DNA of 64,000 nucleotides, from assembly GCF_009765785.1 (NCBI RefSeq), contig NZ_LMUT01000012.1, positions 1,015,425 to 1,079,424 on the forward strand. The letters run 5' to 3'. Position 1 is the stretch's first letter, and each line of letters begins with the position of its first letter. The translations under genes were made by a program, and so were the position numbers. Shown here one piece after another: positions 9,201 to 17,606 of this stretch. This DNA is from Granulicella sp. L46. GTDB taxonomy: Bacteria; Acidobacteriota; Terriglobia; Terriglobales; Acidobacteriaceae. Below the pieces are notes generated by a model, which ran no database searches, had not been told where the DNA came from, and worked only from the letters and a program-made list of their open reading frames with translations.

Positions 9201-9807
9201 CCAGCCGCTCAACGAAGTCCTTACCGTCGTCTACGATCTGCCCTATGGCAAGGGCCGGAAGTTCGGCTCGAACGCTCCCTCTGTCCTGCAGCAGGTGCTG
9301 GGCGGTTGGCAGGTCACCGCGATCAACAGCGCCAGCAGCGGTATGCCGGTCAACCTCAGCTACTCGCCGAACGCCTTTCAGCAAGGCAGCCCGCTCCTCG
9401 TGCAGCGTCCCAACCAGCTTCCCGGCAACGTGGTGCTACCCAAGTCGCAACGCGTAAAGTTCAATGGCAATCAGGACATCGAGGTGCTCAAAGGCTCAGC
9501 CCTTACACCAAATATTCCCAGTCCCTTCAGCCTCCCCACCGTCAACCAGGAGTACGGCAACGCTGGTCGCAACTCCATCCGCTTCGACCCGTTCTACCAG
9601 CTTGACATGGGCCTGCATAAGAGCTTTGCGATCTATCACCACACCACATTCGACTTCCGCGTGGAGGCCTTCAACCTCCTGAACAATACAAACTATGCGT
9701 TCCCCTCCAGCGTCTACAGCCCGAACTCCACAAGCTTCGGTGTGGTGGCTGCTGCCTCAACTTTCCCGGCGCGCATTCTGCAATTCGCTGGCAAGATCAT
9801 CTTCTAG
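6271..9807 (+). CDS. Oar-like TonB-dependent outer-membrane receptor
   Basis: 1178 aa from a GTG at 6271, preferred over the ATG at 6172 because GGAG lies 8 nt upstream and the signal peptide (MKRLNLFVSIVLLLLLS...GFA) begins exactly there. After cleavage comes a carboxypeptidase-regulatory domain (VLGYVRDASGAALAGA), then the plug (LPLNGRAYADLAALVPGV, FNVNGQRSEFNNFLLDG, INEFRVETDNYSAEYGRSAG) and a long beta-barrel ending FAGKIIF; the terminal Phe is the usual BAM recognition residue. It imports an unidentified substrate with TonB energy. It leads a run with a phosphoesterase (45 nt downstream) and a PI-PLC (18 nt after that), so a phosphorylated or phospholipid-derived substrate is plausible. 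The divergent winged-helix membrane protein is the likely regulator. Confidence 0.92.
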   Translation: MKRLNLFVSIVLLLLLSAPTGFAQFETASVLGYVRDASGAALAGASVTLIDVDTKTQVTVVANRQGAYEFPDVKLGHYQVTASMNGFDVSKTEDFTVQVNAHQRVDVVLKVGSAAETVQVNAAAALLETDSSERGQVINTREVENLPLNGRAYADLAALVPGVRRNILENSTDSSRDASFNVNGQRSEFNNFLLDGLDNNAYGTSNQGFSNQAIPPSPDAINEFRVETDNYSAEYGRSAGAVINVSIRSGTNNFHGKAYDYLRNTVFNAIGPFTPPSNPLTRAAQKPVLIRNQFGGTFGGPIFKGKLFFFADYEGTRQVVHAINSATVPTADQNGTSALAVGNGGYTFLSGLGTESNGTPVPLVNPLTGQIYPNGVIPFSDPSVSSFAKGVLGALPTPNVPGDPFSNNYASLPPDTINDDKGDIRMDYTMSPKTTAFFRYSEHQGIINSPPNIQGPAGGNSNGTVTIFNQQAAGGVTHAFSQNAILDARFAFTLTDGGKTPYGANLPSLETGIPGLPTDPAVVRSLNVQSVNTYSQFGNQGSNPQFQNPTVYNPKVNYTLLRGRNQLKFGYEFQAIYTAIDDFNPVYGQDTYNGGYSFTGGSASTLSGSDTGTREAVALADFLFGARDTYQLNNFVVVHLNQRDNFMYVQDDIRVNSRLTVNAGLRYELVTPQWESHNLLANYDPTTQSLIQATNGSLYQRALVNMPKLDFAPRIGLAFQVDPKTVVRAGYGINYAQFNREGGENLLVYNLPAIVNTSVTQVPTNAFPGIRGSNPGLTTCTAAQAAAPFNPANPMPCFFTTSQGYPLNFADPANVTAASNLSTQARYIPKNLPTGYVQSWHLTVQRSFGANTTFEVSYVGEHGVKLQTLADLNQAVPNAITATCNTITTAGCLSLQARRPIPIFTTIEETLPAGLLYYNSLQTKLEHRTAHGLYLLNSFTYSRAEDNAAGHLDTPDNDNSRINLENPLGEIGPSAYNQPLNEVLTVVYDLPYGKGRKFGSNAPSVLQQVLGGWQVTAINSASSGMPVNLSYSPNAFQQGSPLLVQRPNQLPGNVVLPKSQRVKFNGNQDIEVLKGSALTPNIPSPFSLPTVNQEYGNAGRNSIRFDPFYQLDMGLHKSFAIYHHTTFDFRVEAFNLLNNTNYAFPSSVYSPNSTSFGVVAAASTFPARILQFAGKIIF

Positions 9808-9852
9808 CAGCGCTAGCGTATCCCATCATCCACCCACCAGGAGAACCATCGC

Positions 9853-10797
9853 ATGCTCAACAGAAGACAGTTCAACTCACTTGCAGGAGCGTCCCTTGGT
9901 AGCCTGCTCACCCGTCAACTATGGGCTGAGCAGGCTCGCGCTACGGCCTCCCCTCACACCTTCTACTTCGCACTCGTTGCCGACACCCACATCATCGACG
10001 ACTTCTACGTCAAAGGCAGTGAGAACGGTGTCGAAGACAACGAAAGCATCCTGCTCACTACGCCACGCCTGATCTCCGCACGCGACCTCATCAACAGCCT
10101 CAGCCCCGCCATCGAGCAGACATTCCTCATCGGCGATTACTTCCACAACTATCCCTCCCTCGACTACGACTTCTACTTCCAGAACAGGACTCGGCTCGAT
10201 AACGCCAAGGCCATCACCGACGGCTTCAAGATGCCCGTCCATCTAGGCTTCGGTAACCATGATTATGACGTGCACCGCGTTTCCCGCGAGATGAGCCATT
10301 GCCTCTTTCAAGCCAAGTTCCAGGCCAAGCCTTATTCCGTGCTCGACTATAAGGGTTACAAATTCATCCACCTGAACAACTTCCTCGGCGGCACGCAGGA
10401 CCGCAATGCCGCCAACTTCAATCCCGGTCGCGGCTCGCTCGGCGAAGAGCAGCTGCATTGGTTTGAAGCGCAGTTACAACAGCACAAACCAAGCTTCGTC
10501 TTCATCCACTATCCACTCGATCTCGACGAGCCCACGGAATTCGCCGACTACGGTCTCTATCCGCTGCTTGTGAAGTACGAGGAGACGATCCAGCTGGTTG
10601 TCTCCGGCCACAAACACAGGTGGATCGACAACGGCACCGCCTATGGCCCCAGGCACATCGTCATGGCTGCGACACGTTACGATCCCAACGCCTACATGCT
10701 GATGGAAATCGACACCAAACACGCGACCTGGCGGTTCATGAACGAAAGCCTTGTCGAATGGTCAACGCACTACAGCAAACCCTATACCTCCGCCTAA
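9853..10797 (+). CDS. Tat-exported calcineurin-like metallophosphoesterase
   Basis: 314 aa with CAGGAG ahead of the ATG. The N-terminus MLNRRQFNSLAGASLG carries the twin-arginine signal (RRxF plus hydrophobic stretch), so the folded, metal-loaded enzyme is exported. Calcineurin-superfamily motifs run in order: D44-T-H46, G94-D95, GNHD (134-137), then FIHYPLD and GHKHRW near the C-terminus, giving the two-metal site that cleaves phosphomono- or diesters. It lies between a TonB receptor and a PI-PLC on the same strand with short gaps and is probably co-transcribed with them. A periplasmic phosphodiesterase acting on products released by the PI-PLC is a reasonable reading; the actual substrate is not shown. 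Confidence 0.9.
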   Translation: MLNRRQFNSLAGASLGSLLTRQLWAEQARATASPHTFYFALVADTHIIDDFYVKGSENGVEDNESILLTTPRLISARDLINSLSPAIEQTFLIGDYFHNYPSLDYDFYFQNRTRLDNAKAITDGFKMPVHLGFGNHDYDVHRVSREMSHCLFQAKFQAKPYSVLDYKGYKFIHLNNFLGGTQDRNAANFNPGRGSLGEEQLHWFEAQLQQHKPSFVFIHYPLDLDEPTEFADYGLYPLLVKYEETIQLVVSGHKHRWIDNGTAYGPRHIVMAATRYDPNAYMLMEIDTKHATWRFMNESLVEWSTHYSKPYTSA

Positions 10798-10815
10798 TAC
10801 CTTCAGGACTCCCTT

Positions 10816-11922
10816 ATGAATCGCATCGCTGCAACGCTCCCTCTCGTCATCCTCTTAGCCCACGCGCATGCCCAGGCAAACGACCCCGCGCTGAAGCTGA
10901 ATCAGATCCAGGTCATCGGCACGCACAACAGCTACCACGTAGGCATCGCTCCGAACGAGGTGAAACTCTGGCAAGCGGATCCGCAGTACGCCGAGGCCTA
11001 CAAGGGGCTCGATTACCAGCACCAGCCGCTAACGCAACAGTTTGACAGCGGCGTCCGCCAGATCGAGCTCGACATCTACGCCGACACCAAGGGTGGCCGT
11101 TACGCCGATCCTGCCGGCCCCAAGCGTGTTGCCGCAGCCGGCCTGCCCGCTGACCCACCCTTCGATCCCAACGGCCTCATGCAGAAACCAGGATTCAAGG
11201 TCATGCACGTGCAGGACGTCGACTATCGCAGCTCCTGCCAGCCCTTTGTCGCCTGTCTGCAGGAGGTCCGTACCTGGTCGCATGCACATCCCAACCACGT
11301 TCCCATCTTCATCCTCGTAGAGACCAAGCAGGGTCCGGTCGGCAAGCTCAAACTAACCGAGACCGAGCCGTTCACCCCCGCGGTTTTCGATGCCCTCGAC
11401 GCAGAGATCCGGTCTGTCTTTCCTCCCGATGAGCTCATCACACCCGACGACGTGCGTGGCCACTATAAAACGCTGAACCAAGCCGTGCTTGCAGACAATT
11501 GGCCAACGCTCTCCAGCTCTCGCGGCAAGATCGTCTTCTTGCTCGACCAGCGCCCGGTGACTCCTGTCTATCTTGAAGGACACCCTTCCCTGCGAGGCCG
11601 CGTGCTTTTCACCAACTCCACTCCGGGCGAGCCGGATGCAGCGTTCCTCGAGCGCAACAGCGGTCCCGCAGCGGACATTACCGCGCTCGTCAAGCAGGGC
11701 TACCTCATCCGCGCTCGCACGGATTCCGACACAAAGGAAGCTCGCGCGAACAACACCGCCGTACGCGATGCCATGATCTCCAGCGGCGCACAGATCCTCA
11801 GCACCGACTACCCCATCAACGAACCCGCACGCTGGGACGGCCACTTTGTCGTCAAGCTGCCCGACGATGTTCCCGCCCGCTGCAACCCAATCAACGAACC
11901 CGCTAGCTGCACCCTCAACTAA
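10816..11922 (+). CDS. Exported Ca2+-dependent phosphatidylinositol-specific phospholipase C
   Basis: 368 aa with a short signal peptide (MNRIAATLPLVILLAHAHA). IGTHNSYHVG (35-43ish) supplies the first catalytic His (H37), QIELDIYAD the metal-binding Glu84 and Asp86, and KVMHVQDVDYRSSC the second His; this set defines the bacterial Ca2+-dependent phosphoinositide PLC family. Such enzymes release inositol phosphates and diacylglycerol from phosphatidylinositol. It follows the phosphoesterase by 18 nt and closes the receptor operon. With the phytase 5.7 kb downstream it indicates use of soil inositol phosphates and phospholipids as phosphorus or carbon source. The final segment (RCNPINEPASCTLN) is Cys-containing and may be surface exposed. 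Confidence 0.9.
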   Translation: MNRIAATLPLVILLAHAHAQANDPALKLNQIQVIGTHNSYHVGIAPNEVKLWQADPQYAEAYKGLDYQHQPLTQQFDSGVRQIELDIYADTKGGRYADPAGPKRVAAAGLPADPPFDPNGLMQKPGFKVMHVQDVDYRSSCQPFVACLQEVRTWSHAHPNHVPIFILVETKQGPVGKLKLTETEPFTPAVFDALDAEIRSVFPPDELITPDDVRGHYKTLNQAVLADNWPTLSSSRGKIVFLLDQRPVTPVYLEGHPSLRGRVLFTNSTPGEPDAAFLERNSGPAADITALVKQGYLIRARTDSDTKEARANNTAVRDAMISSGAQILSTDYPINEPARWDGHFVVKLPDDVPARCNPINEPASCTLN

Positions 11923-11988
11923 TCGATGCAATAAGCCCGGCAGACATTTGCGTAGAAAGCATAATCTTCCGCTTGATTACACTGGCCA

Positions 11989-12045
11989 AGCGTTTCTCCG
12001 CTAGTTTAAACGGAATTCGCGCAAAATGGCGTTTTGAGAAACGTT
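11989..12045. terminator. Long-loop inverted repeat between convergent genes
   Basis: CGTTTCTC (11991-11998) and GAGAAACG (12036-12043) are perfect complements, extendable by one G-T and one A-T pair. The loop is 37 nt. It lies between the convergent PI-PLC and histidine kinase genes, where a bidirectional terminator would be expected, but no T-run follows on either side. Confidence 0.35.
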
Positions 12046-12098
12046 CAGGTAGAAAATGCCGAAAGCCAACGTTTCCAGCAGCATGAATTACTTGAAGA

Positions 12099-13562
12099 TC
12101 ATTCGAGGGCCGTCGCAAAGTGCTCTTGACTTTGCCCTGAGGGGATTTCTGTGGATATACCCTGGACCGTTGACGTTTGCACATTGTCGAACACAATGTT
12201 GAAGGACGTTCCTCCTTTTGCGTCGCTGGTCACGGAAAGTTCTGCTTGATGTGTCTCTGCTATCCATTTCGCAATGGCTAATCCAAGTCCGTTGCCTTCT
12301 ACGACGCTGCGGGAAGGATCAGCTCGGTAGAAGCGGTCGAAGACAAACGGCAGGTCGGCCGGTGAAATTCCAATGCCATTGTCATGCACCATGACCTTCG
12401 TTTGTCCAGCCAGCGTTTCCACTGATAGTGTGATTGTTCCGTTCGGGTTGGAGTATTTGACAGCGTTGTCCAGCAATATCCAGAGGAGGCGCTTCAGTGC
12501 AGACGCATCACCAAGAACCATGACGCCGGAAAGATGTCCGGGAACGAGGAGCTGAAGGCCATGCTGCTCTACGATCGGCTGTGCCATAGTGCACACGTCC
12601 TTGATCATCCATGCCAGGTCCACTTGCGTCCGAGGGAGAGCGACTGGGAGCGAATCAGCGCGTGCCAGCGTGAGCATCTCTTCGAGTAGAATCGCGGCTT
12701 TTGCCATCTCGTCGACAATGTCCTTCAACGCCACTCGGCTCTCTTCGTCGATTTGCGGGTTCTTGAGTGCAACCTCGGCTACCGTGCGTGTGAACGAGAG
12801 AGGACCTCGAAGTTCGTGCGAAGCGTCTGCTGTGAATCGTTTGATCTGATTTACCGATGACTCGAGGCGATCGAACATAGCGTTGCATGTCTCGGAGAGT
12901 CGTTGCAACTCGTCTCCTGTTGGCGACACAGGAATCCGTTCCGAGATGTTACGAATGCTGATCGAACGTGCCGTGGCTGAAATACGGTCGACAGGCTTAA
13001 GCGCGCGTCGGCTTACCCAGTAGCCGCTAGCCGAAGAGATCACGAGCAACAGTGGTGCAGAGGCCAGCAAACCCCAGAGGAAGTTCTCGATCACTAGCAG
13101 ATTGCCAGCCTCTGGAGCCGCGGCAATCAGTACTACGGAATTGCCAGCAAGCGAAAAGGGCCGCGCCAGCACCCAGTAGGGTTGCCCATCCGAGGTGGCC
13201 CTCACAAACATGGTGGGATCGTCAACTTGCAGCTTCGGCCACGGGAAGGATGAAGCTGCGGCCGTGGGAGGGCCATAGGCCAGCGTGCCATCTGGATGCA
13301 AAACTTCGACGAGTCCGTTGCCCGTAGCGTGCGCAAACTCAGCAAGATCATGGTCCCGCTTCGGCGCCGTAGCGCCCTCATCCTTTATCAGCAATTGTTC
13401 GAGTCGATCCAGCCGCCGATCGAGCGTCTGGCGGCGTTCGCCCTTCAGCGTATGGCTCAGGTTGGCCCACATGCTCACTCCAAACAACACCCAGCCTGCA
13501 AAGAAAGCGCACCCAAACCACAGGGTCAGGCGGAGCGAGATCGAGATTCGCTCCCTCAGCAT
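12099..13562 (-). CDS. Sensor histidine kinase (OmpR-system partner, PmrB/QseC-like)
   Basis: 487 aa from the ATG at 13562; a longer in-frame reading to 13775 was rejected because it covers the response regulator gene and MLRERISISLRLTLWF is a typical kinase opening. Two transmembrane helices (about 12-32 and 160-182) frame a periplasmic sensor of about 125 residues. A HAMP linker follows (about 183-237), then HisKA with ADASHELRGPLS (phospho-acceptor H249) and HATPase_c with DNAVKYSNPNGT (N box), DNGIGIS (G1) and GNGLGLAIAKWI (G2). Its first codons overlap the last codons of the response regulator by 7 nt, so the pair is one operon. Sitting between two phosphorus-related receptor operons, it probably senses something linked to that nutrient or to the envelope. 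Confidence 0.93.
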   Translation of the reverse strand: MLRERISISLRLTLWFGCAFFAGWVLFGVSMWANLSHTLKGERRQTLDRRLDRLEQLLIKDEGATAPKRDHDLAEFAHATGNGLVEVLHPDGTLAYGPPTAAASSFPWPKLQVDDPTMFVRATSDGQPYWVLARPFSLAGNSVVLIAAAPEAGNLLVIENFLWGLLASAPLLLVISSASGYWVSRRALKPVDRISATARSISIRNISERIPVSPTGDELQRLSETCNAMFDRLESSVNQIKRFTADASHELRGPLSFTRTVAEVALKNPQIDEESRVALKDIVDEMAKAAILLEEMLTLARADSLPVALPRTQVDLAWMIKDVCTMAQPIVEQHGLQLLVPGHLSGVMVLGDASALKRLLWILLDNAVKYSNPNGTITLSVETLAGQTKVMVHDNGIGISPADLPFVFDRFYRADPSRSVVEGNGLGLAIAKWIAETHQAELSVTSDAKGGTSFNIVFDNVQTSTVQGISTEIPSGQSQEHFATALE

Positions 13563-14236
13563 GCGGCCCCGCGACGCAACGAGTACCCCACTCCCCGAAT
13601 GGTGTGCAACAACTCTGGTTCCCCGGGCTTCGTGAGCTTGGCGCGGAGTCCACGGATGAAGACGTAGAGGCTGTCGAAGCTCACGTCGGCATCCAGGCCC
13701 CATCCCTCCTCGATCAATATCCTGTGCGGTACGATGGTTCCAGCTCTTCGGATTAACGTTTCGAGCAAAGCGCATTCGGTACGCGTCAACGGCACAACCC
13801 GCGTTCCACGCTGTGCCTCGCAGAGGTATGGCCGAAGGATCAGGTCTTCGAACTGTGCCACCTGCGGGGGCGCCAACGGAATCCGGCGCTCGGTCGCACG
13901 CACCTTCGCTAACAGAACGTCCAACGCAAACGGCTTGGTGAGATAGTCATCCGCGCCCGAATCCAGGCCGCGAATCATGTCTTCCATCGAATCACGCGCC
14001 GACACCAGGATGGTCTGGGTAAGCAGTCTGTCCCCTCGCAATGTCTTGATGACGTCGAAGCCATCGATCCCCGGAAGCATCACGTCCAGCAGCATTAGAT
14101 CGTAGGCTGCAGTCCTTCCCATGCGAAGCGCCTGGTGACCATCGTATGCAAGCGAAACAGTATGTCCTTCGCGTTCCAGAGCCCGCCCCATATGCGTGGC
14201 AAAGCTTCTCTTATCTTCGACAATCAAGATGTGCAT
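13556..14236 (-). CDS. OmpR/PhoB-family response regulator
   Basis: 226 aa. The receiver domain has the acidic pocket E7-D8, phospho-acceptor D51 (LLDVMLPGIDG), S79 and K101 (YLTKPF). The C-terminal winged helix (about 128-223) shows LTRTECALLETLIRRAG, VSFDSLYVFIRGLRAKL and LHTIRGVGYSLR, the standard DNA-binding trans-activation fold. GAGGG precedes the ATG. It is the first gene of a two-gene operon with the overlapping histidine kinase and is divergent from the TonB receptor at 14406. A CTTAGG-N5-CTTAGA direct repeat in the shared intergenic region is the spacing that OmpR-family dimers, in particular PmrA/QseB types, bind, so autoregulation and control of the receptor are likely. Confidence 0.95.
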   Translation of the reverse strand: MHILIVEDKRSFATHMGRALEREGHTVSLAYDGHQALRMGRTAAYDLMLLDVMLPGIDGFDVIKTLRGDRLLTQTILVSARDSMEDMIRGLDSGADDYLTKPFALDVLLAKVRATERRIPLAPPQVAQFEDLILRPYLCEAQRGTRVVPLTRTECALLETLIRRAGTIVPHRILIEEGWGLDADVSFDSLYVFIRGLRAKLTKPGEPELLHTIRGVGYSLRRGAAC

Positions 14237-14299
14237 GAGCCCTCAGGCTAACCTTGGTATGTAAATATCCGATAAAACGCTGGCTTTTACGTTCTCTTC

Positions 14300-14316
14300 C
14301 TTAGGTTGCGCTTAGA
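14300..14316 (+). promoter_or_regulatory. Direct repeat resembling a PmrA/QseB-type operator
   Basis: CTTAGG (14300-14305) and CTTAGA (14311-14316) repeat with an 11-bp period, one helical turn. The known PmrA-type box is CTTAA-N6-CTTAA, so both half-sites differ at the same position. It lies 64 bp from the response regulator start and about 90 bp from the receptor start. Binding is inference. Confidence 0.5.
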
Positions 14317-14405
14317 CTCTGCTGCCACACTCCATCGTGTCCCGGCGCGTTGATCCGATCCGATGAATAGTTTTGATCGACCGCGCCTGCACATAAGGAG
14401 ATTTC

Positions 14406-17400
14406 ATGACGTCGTTGCTAAAGAGTTGGAGTCGCCGCCTGAACACCGTGTTAATGGCCGGATGCTTGTTTGCCGTGACTGCCACTGCTCGCGCTGCCAC
14501 CTTGTCCAGCAAAGATACCGCGATCATCCAGGGGACGGTCCTGGATGCAGGCGGCGCATCGGTTTCTGGAGCCGAGATCTCTCTGACGCCGGTAAAAATC
14601 ACCGTCGTCTCTGATGCCCAGGGCGCGTATCGCATTACCGACGTCCCCGCCGGCAAGTACACGCTCACCGTCTCGTACGTCGGCTTCGCTCCCCTGTCGA
14701 CCGATGTTGAAGTGTTCGCAGGGCAGACGCTTCATCTCGATCTCACCATCAAGGTGGCCAATGCAAGCCAGGCGATCCTGGTCACGGCATCGCGCCCGCA
14801 TGGCGAAGCCGAAGCGATTAATCAAACACGCAGCGCCGATAACCTGATGCAGGTCATGCCATCGGAGGTCATTACCAGCCTTCCGAACGCCAACGTTGCC
14901 GACGCCATCGGTCGTTTCCCCTCGGTAACCCTCTACCGTATCGAAGGCGAAGGCGTATACATCCAGGTGCGCGGCACGGAACCTCGTCTCACCAACGTGA
15001 CGGTCGACGGCATCACCATCCCCGCTCCCGAGCCGACCGTCCGCCAGGTGCGTCTCGATGTCATTCCCTCCGGCATGGTCGATTCGATCCAGATGAACAA
15101 GACGCTGCTCGCCAACATGGACGGCGATGGCATCGGCGCTTCCGTGAACCTGGTCACCAAAGAAGCCGGCGAAAAGCCAACCCTCGATCTCTATGGCGAT
15201 GGCGGATATACCCCCATCTTGAACGGCCGCGGCTCATATGATTTCGGAGGCACTGCCGGCAAGCGCTTTGGACCATCCAAGCGGTTTGGCATCCTCGGCG
15301 ACGCAGTATTCGATTACAACGGCCGCGGCATCGACAACATCCAGCCCGGACTTGATCCTCTATCCACCTTCGCCACACCTTTCTACGACAACAACACCAT
15401 TCGCGAATACCGCTACTACCGCACGCGTTACGGCTTCGACGGCAGCGCTGACTATCACCTCACGCCCAGCACCTCTCTCTACGCCCTCGGCTTCTACACG
15501 GACCTCAAGGACTGGGGCGACAAATGGTATTACGAGCCTGTCTCCGCAGCCATCGGCGGATCGGCCGATGATCCGGTGTATCCGAGCGCTGCCAAGAAGT
15601 CTTCGGCGCCGAAGTTCTATACATCCAGCAAACGCCCGAACGCCTCCGTCGGCACACTCATCCTCGGCGGCCGCACGGTGCACGAGGACTCACTCTTTAC
15701 CTACCAGATCTCGGCGTCGCGATCCTATGAGATCGACTCTGCCGGCAATCCCAAGGCAGACTTTTCGTGGGTAGGACCCACGGTGTACTGCAACTACATT
15801 CCTTCGCAGCAGACTGACCTCTATCACCCGCACTTTGGCAACTGCGACAACACCAATACCTCTCCCCTGCTCAGCGCCGCCAACTGGCAATTCAAGGACA
15901 TTACGATCTCCCGAGGCAAAAATACAAACCTCGGTTTAACCGCGCAGACCTCGTATGCCAAGAGTTACCGCTGGTGGGGCCACTTCGGCACCTTCGAAAC
16001 AGGCTTCAAGTTCTCCAATACCCACCAGACCCAGGACTCCACCGAGACTGTCTATGACGGCTTCCCCAGCAATGCGCCGCTGATGACCTCACTGCTCGAC
16101 AGTTTCAATAACACTGACTACTTCAATGGTACCTACTTCGGCGGCCAGTATGGCCAGGTCTCCAACTTCATCTCCGCGGAAAACTACACGCTGGCCAACT
16201 ACCAGGGTTACGTTGACGAACAGAAGACCGCCGCTGCCATCTACCCCAACCTTTTCCATACCACCGAGCAGATCACTGCAGGCTATGTGATGAATTCCGT
16301 CGACTTCGGCAAGCTGCACGTCAACACCGGCCTGCGCATTGAGGCCACACGTGATCTCACGTTCGGCTACAACCTCACCTTCTACGGCACCTATAACCCC
16401 GAGACCGGCACCTACGCGGGCGGCTCCTCAGAAGTAGTCTGCCCGAATAACGTGGGCCCTGTTCCTCCGGCGCCCGGCAACTGCTACGCGTACATCGGCG
16501 TCAATAACAACCCGGCGTATATCGATTTCCTCCCCAGCGTCGAACTACGTTACAGTCTTACAGCGAACTCCGCGTTGCGCGCTGTCTACTCTCGCGGTGT
16601 AGCCCGGCCCGATCCTTACCAACTCGTTCCCTACGTTCAGGAAGATTCAACCGCCAGCCCCGTCTCCGTCACCATCGGCAACCCCAGTCTGCGCCCGGAG
16701 CACGCCAATAACTACGATCTGCTCTACGAGTATTACCTCCAGCCTCTTGGCCTCATTCAGGCTGGCTACTTCTTCAAACAACTTACCGCGCCGCAGGTGG
16801 AGATCACGCTGCCCGGCGGGCTCAGCCTCTCTGACTTCCCCCCAAACTATTTCCCAGCCTCAGTGCAAACCGTGCTTGCTCAGTATCCCGGCGACGCCAT
16901 CACGCAATTCAGCAACGGGGAGAACGCCTGGATCTACGGGTTCGAACTGAGCTTCCAGCAGCACTTCAGCTATCTGCCTGGAGTCCTCAAGGGACTCGGC
17001 CTCAGCGCGAACTACAGCTACACCGCTTCGCGCGAGAAGGGCCTTCCCCTGCGCAACGACCACCCCACGACCATCGATCAGGCGCCCAATACCTGGAAGA
17101 TCAGCCCCACCTTCGATACCAAGCGCTTCTCCGCACGCGTCGGTCTGGCATACGACCAAGCCAGCCTCTTCACCTACAACTATGTCTCGCCTCAGTACGT
17201 CACGGGGGCAGATCCCAGCGGCCTCGGCCCCAAGGGCCCCTCCGGCGACATCTTTACCTTGACCCACTTCCAGGTCGACGCTCAAGTGAGCTACCGCTTC
17301 TGGAAAGGCCTGAGTGCTGTCGTCTCCGGCCTCAACCTCAACAACGAAGTCTTCGGCTACTACCAGGGAAGCACGCCCTTCGTGAACCAGCGCGAGTACT

Positions 17401-17450
17401 ACAAGCCCACGTACACCGGCGGACTTCGCTACACTCTCGGTTCCCGCTAG
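14406..17450 (+). CDS. TonB-dependent receptor (TonB-Xanth-Caul-type), candidate inositol-phosphate receptor
   Basis: 1014 aa; AAGGAG lies 6 nt before the ATG. Signal peptide 1-29, then a carboxypeptidase-regulatory domain (IIQGTVLDAGGASVSGAEISL), a plug with NVADAIGRFPSVTLYR, VQVRGTEPRLTNVTVDG and SIQMNKTLLANMDGDGIGASVNLVTK, and the barrel. The plug wording (ADALGRFP, ERGxxPxLxxVTxxG, NKTLxPDMDGDxIGG) is that of the family common in Xanthomonas and Caulobacter and differs from the other three receptors here. Unusually the protein ends YTLGSR, without the terminal aromatic residue seen in the others. The gene is divergent from the two-component system and 157 nt upstream of the phytase, which makes phytate breakdown products the best guess for its substrate. 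Confidence 0.9.
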   Translation: MTSLLKSWSRRLNTVLMAGCLFAVTATARAATLSSKDTAIIQGTVLDAGGASVSGAEISLTPVKITVVSDAQGAYRITDVPAGKYTLTVSYVGFAPLSTDVEVFAGQTLHLDLTIKVANASQAILVTASRPHGEAEAINQTRSADNLMQVMPSEVITSLPNANVADAIGRFPSVTLYRIEGEGVYIQVRGTEPRLTNVTVDGITIPAPEPTVRQVRLDVIPSGMVDSIQMNKTLLANMDGDGIGASVNLVTKEAGEKPTLDLYGDGGYTPILNGRGSYDFGGTAGKRFGPSKRFGILGDAVFDYNGRGIDNIQPGLDPLSTFATPFYDNNTIREYRYYRTRYGFDGSADYHLTPSTSLYALGFYTDLKDWGDKWYYEPVSAAIGGSADDPVYPSAAKKSSAPKFYTSSKRPNASVGTLILGGRTVHEDSLFTYQISASRSYEIDSAGNPKADFSWVGPTVYCNYIPSQQTDLYHPHFGNCDNTNTSPLLSAANWQFKDITISRGKNTNLGLTAQTSYAKSYRWWGHFGTFETGFKFSNTHQTQDSTETVYDGFPSNAPLMTSLLDSFNNTDYFNGTYFGGQYGQVSNFISAENYTLANYQGYVDEQKTAAAIYPNLFHTTEQITAGYVMNSVDFGKLHVNTGLRIEATRDLTFGYNLTFYGTYNPETGTYAGGSSEVVCPNNVGPVPPAPGNCYAYIGVNNNPAYIDFLPSVELRYSLTANSALRAVYSRGVARPDPYQLVPYVQEDSTASPVSVTIGNPSLRPEHANNYDLLYEYYLQPLGLIQAGYFFKQLTAPQVEITLPGGLSLSDFPPNYFPASVQTVLAQYPGDAITQFSNGENAWIYGFELSFQQHFSYLPGVLKGLGLSANYSYTASREKGLPLRNDHPTTIDQAPNTWKISPTFDTKRFSARVGLAYDQASLFTYNYVSPQYVTGADPSGLGPKGPSGDIFTLTHFQVDAQVSYRFWKGLSAVVSGLNLNNEVFGYYQGSTPFVNQREYYKPTYTGGLRYTLGSR

Positions 17451-17509
17451 CTTCGGGGTATGATCCTCGAGACGTCGACCCGTGAGTCATCCTTCGCCGC
17501 GTCGAGACC

Positions 17510-17540
17510 GGAACCTGCGCCCCTGACGCAGGTTCCGTTT
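17510..17540 (+). terminator. Rho-independent-like terminator after TonB receptor
   Basis: GGAACCTGCG (17510-17519) pairs perfectly with CGCAGGTTCC (17527-17536), loop of 7 nt, followed by GTTT. The T-run is short, so termination may be partial and allow some read-through into the phytase gene. Confidence 0.7.
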
Positions 17541-17606
17541 CGCACCACATTACTGAAATCGCCACACGTTGCCAGCTAGACAGCACGCAATGAGATACCA
17601 AGGGAA

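Noticed and set aside
13563-13775. N-terminal extension of the histidine kinase
   Set aside because: It would run through the response regulator coding region; the ATG at 13562 gives a standard kinase N-terminus.
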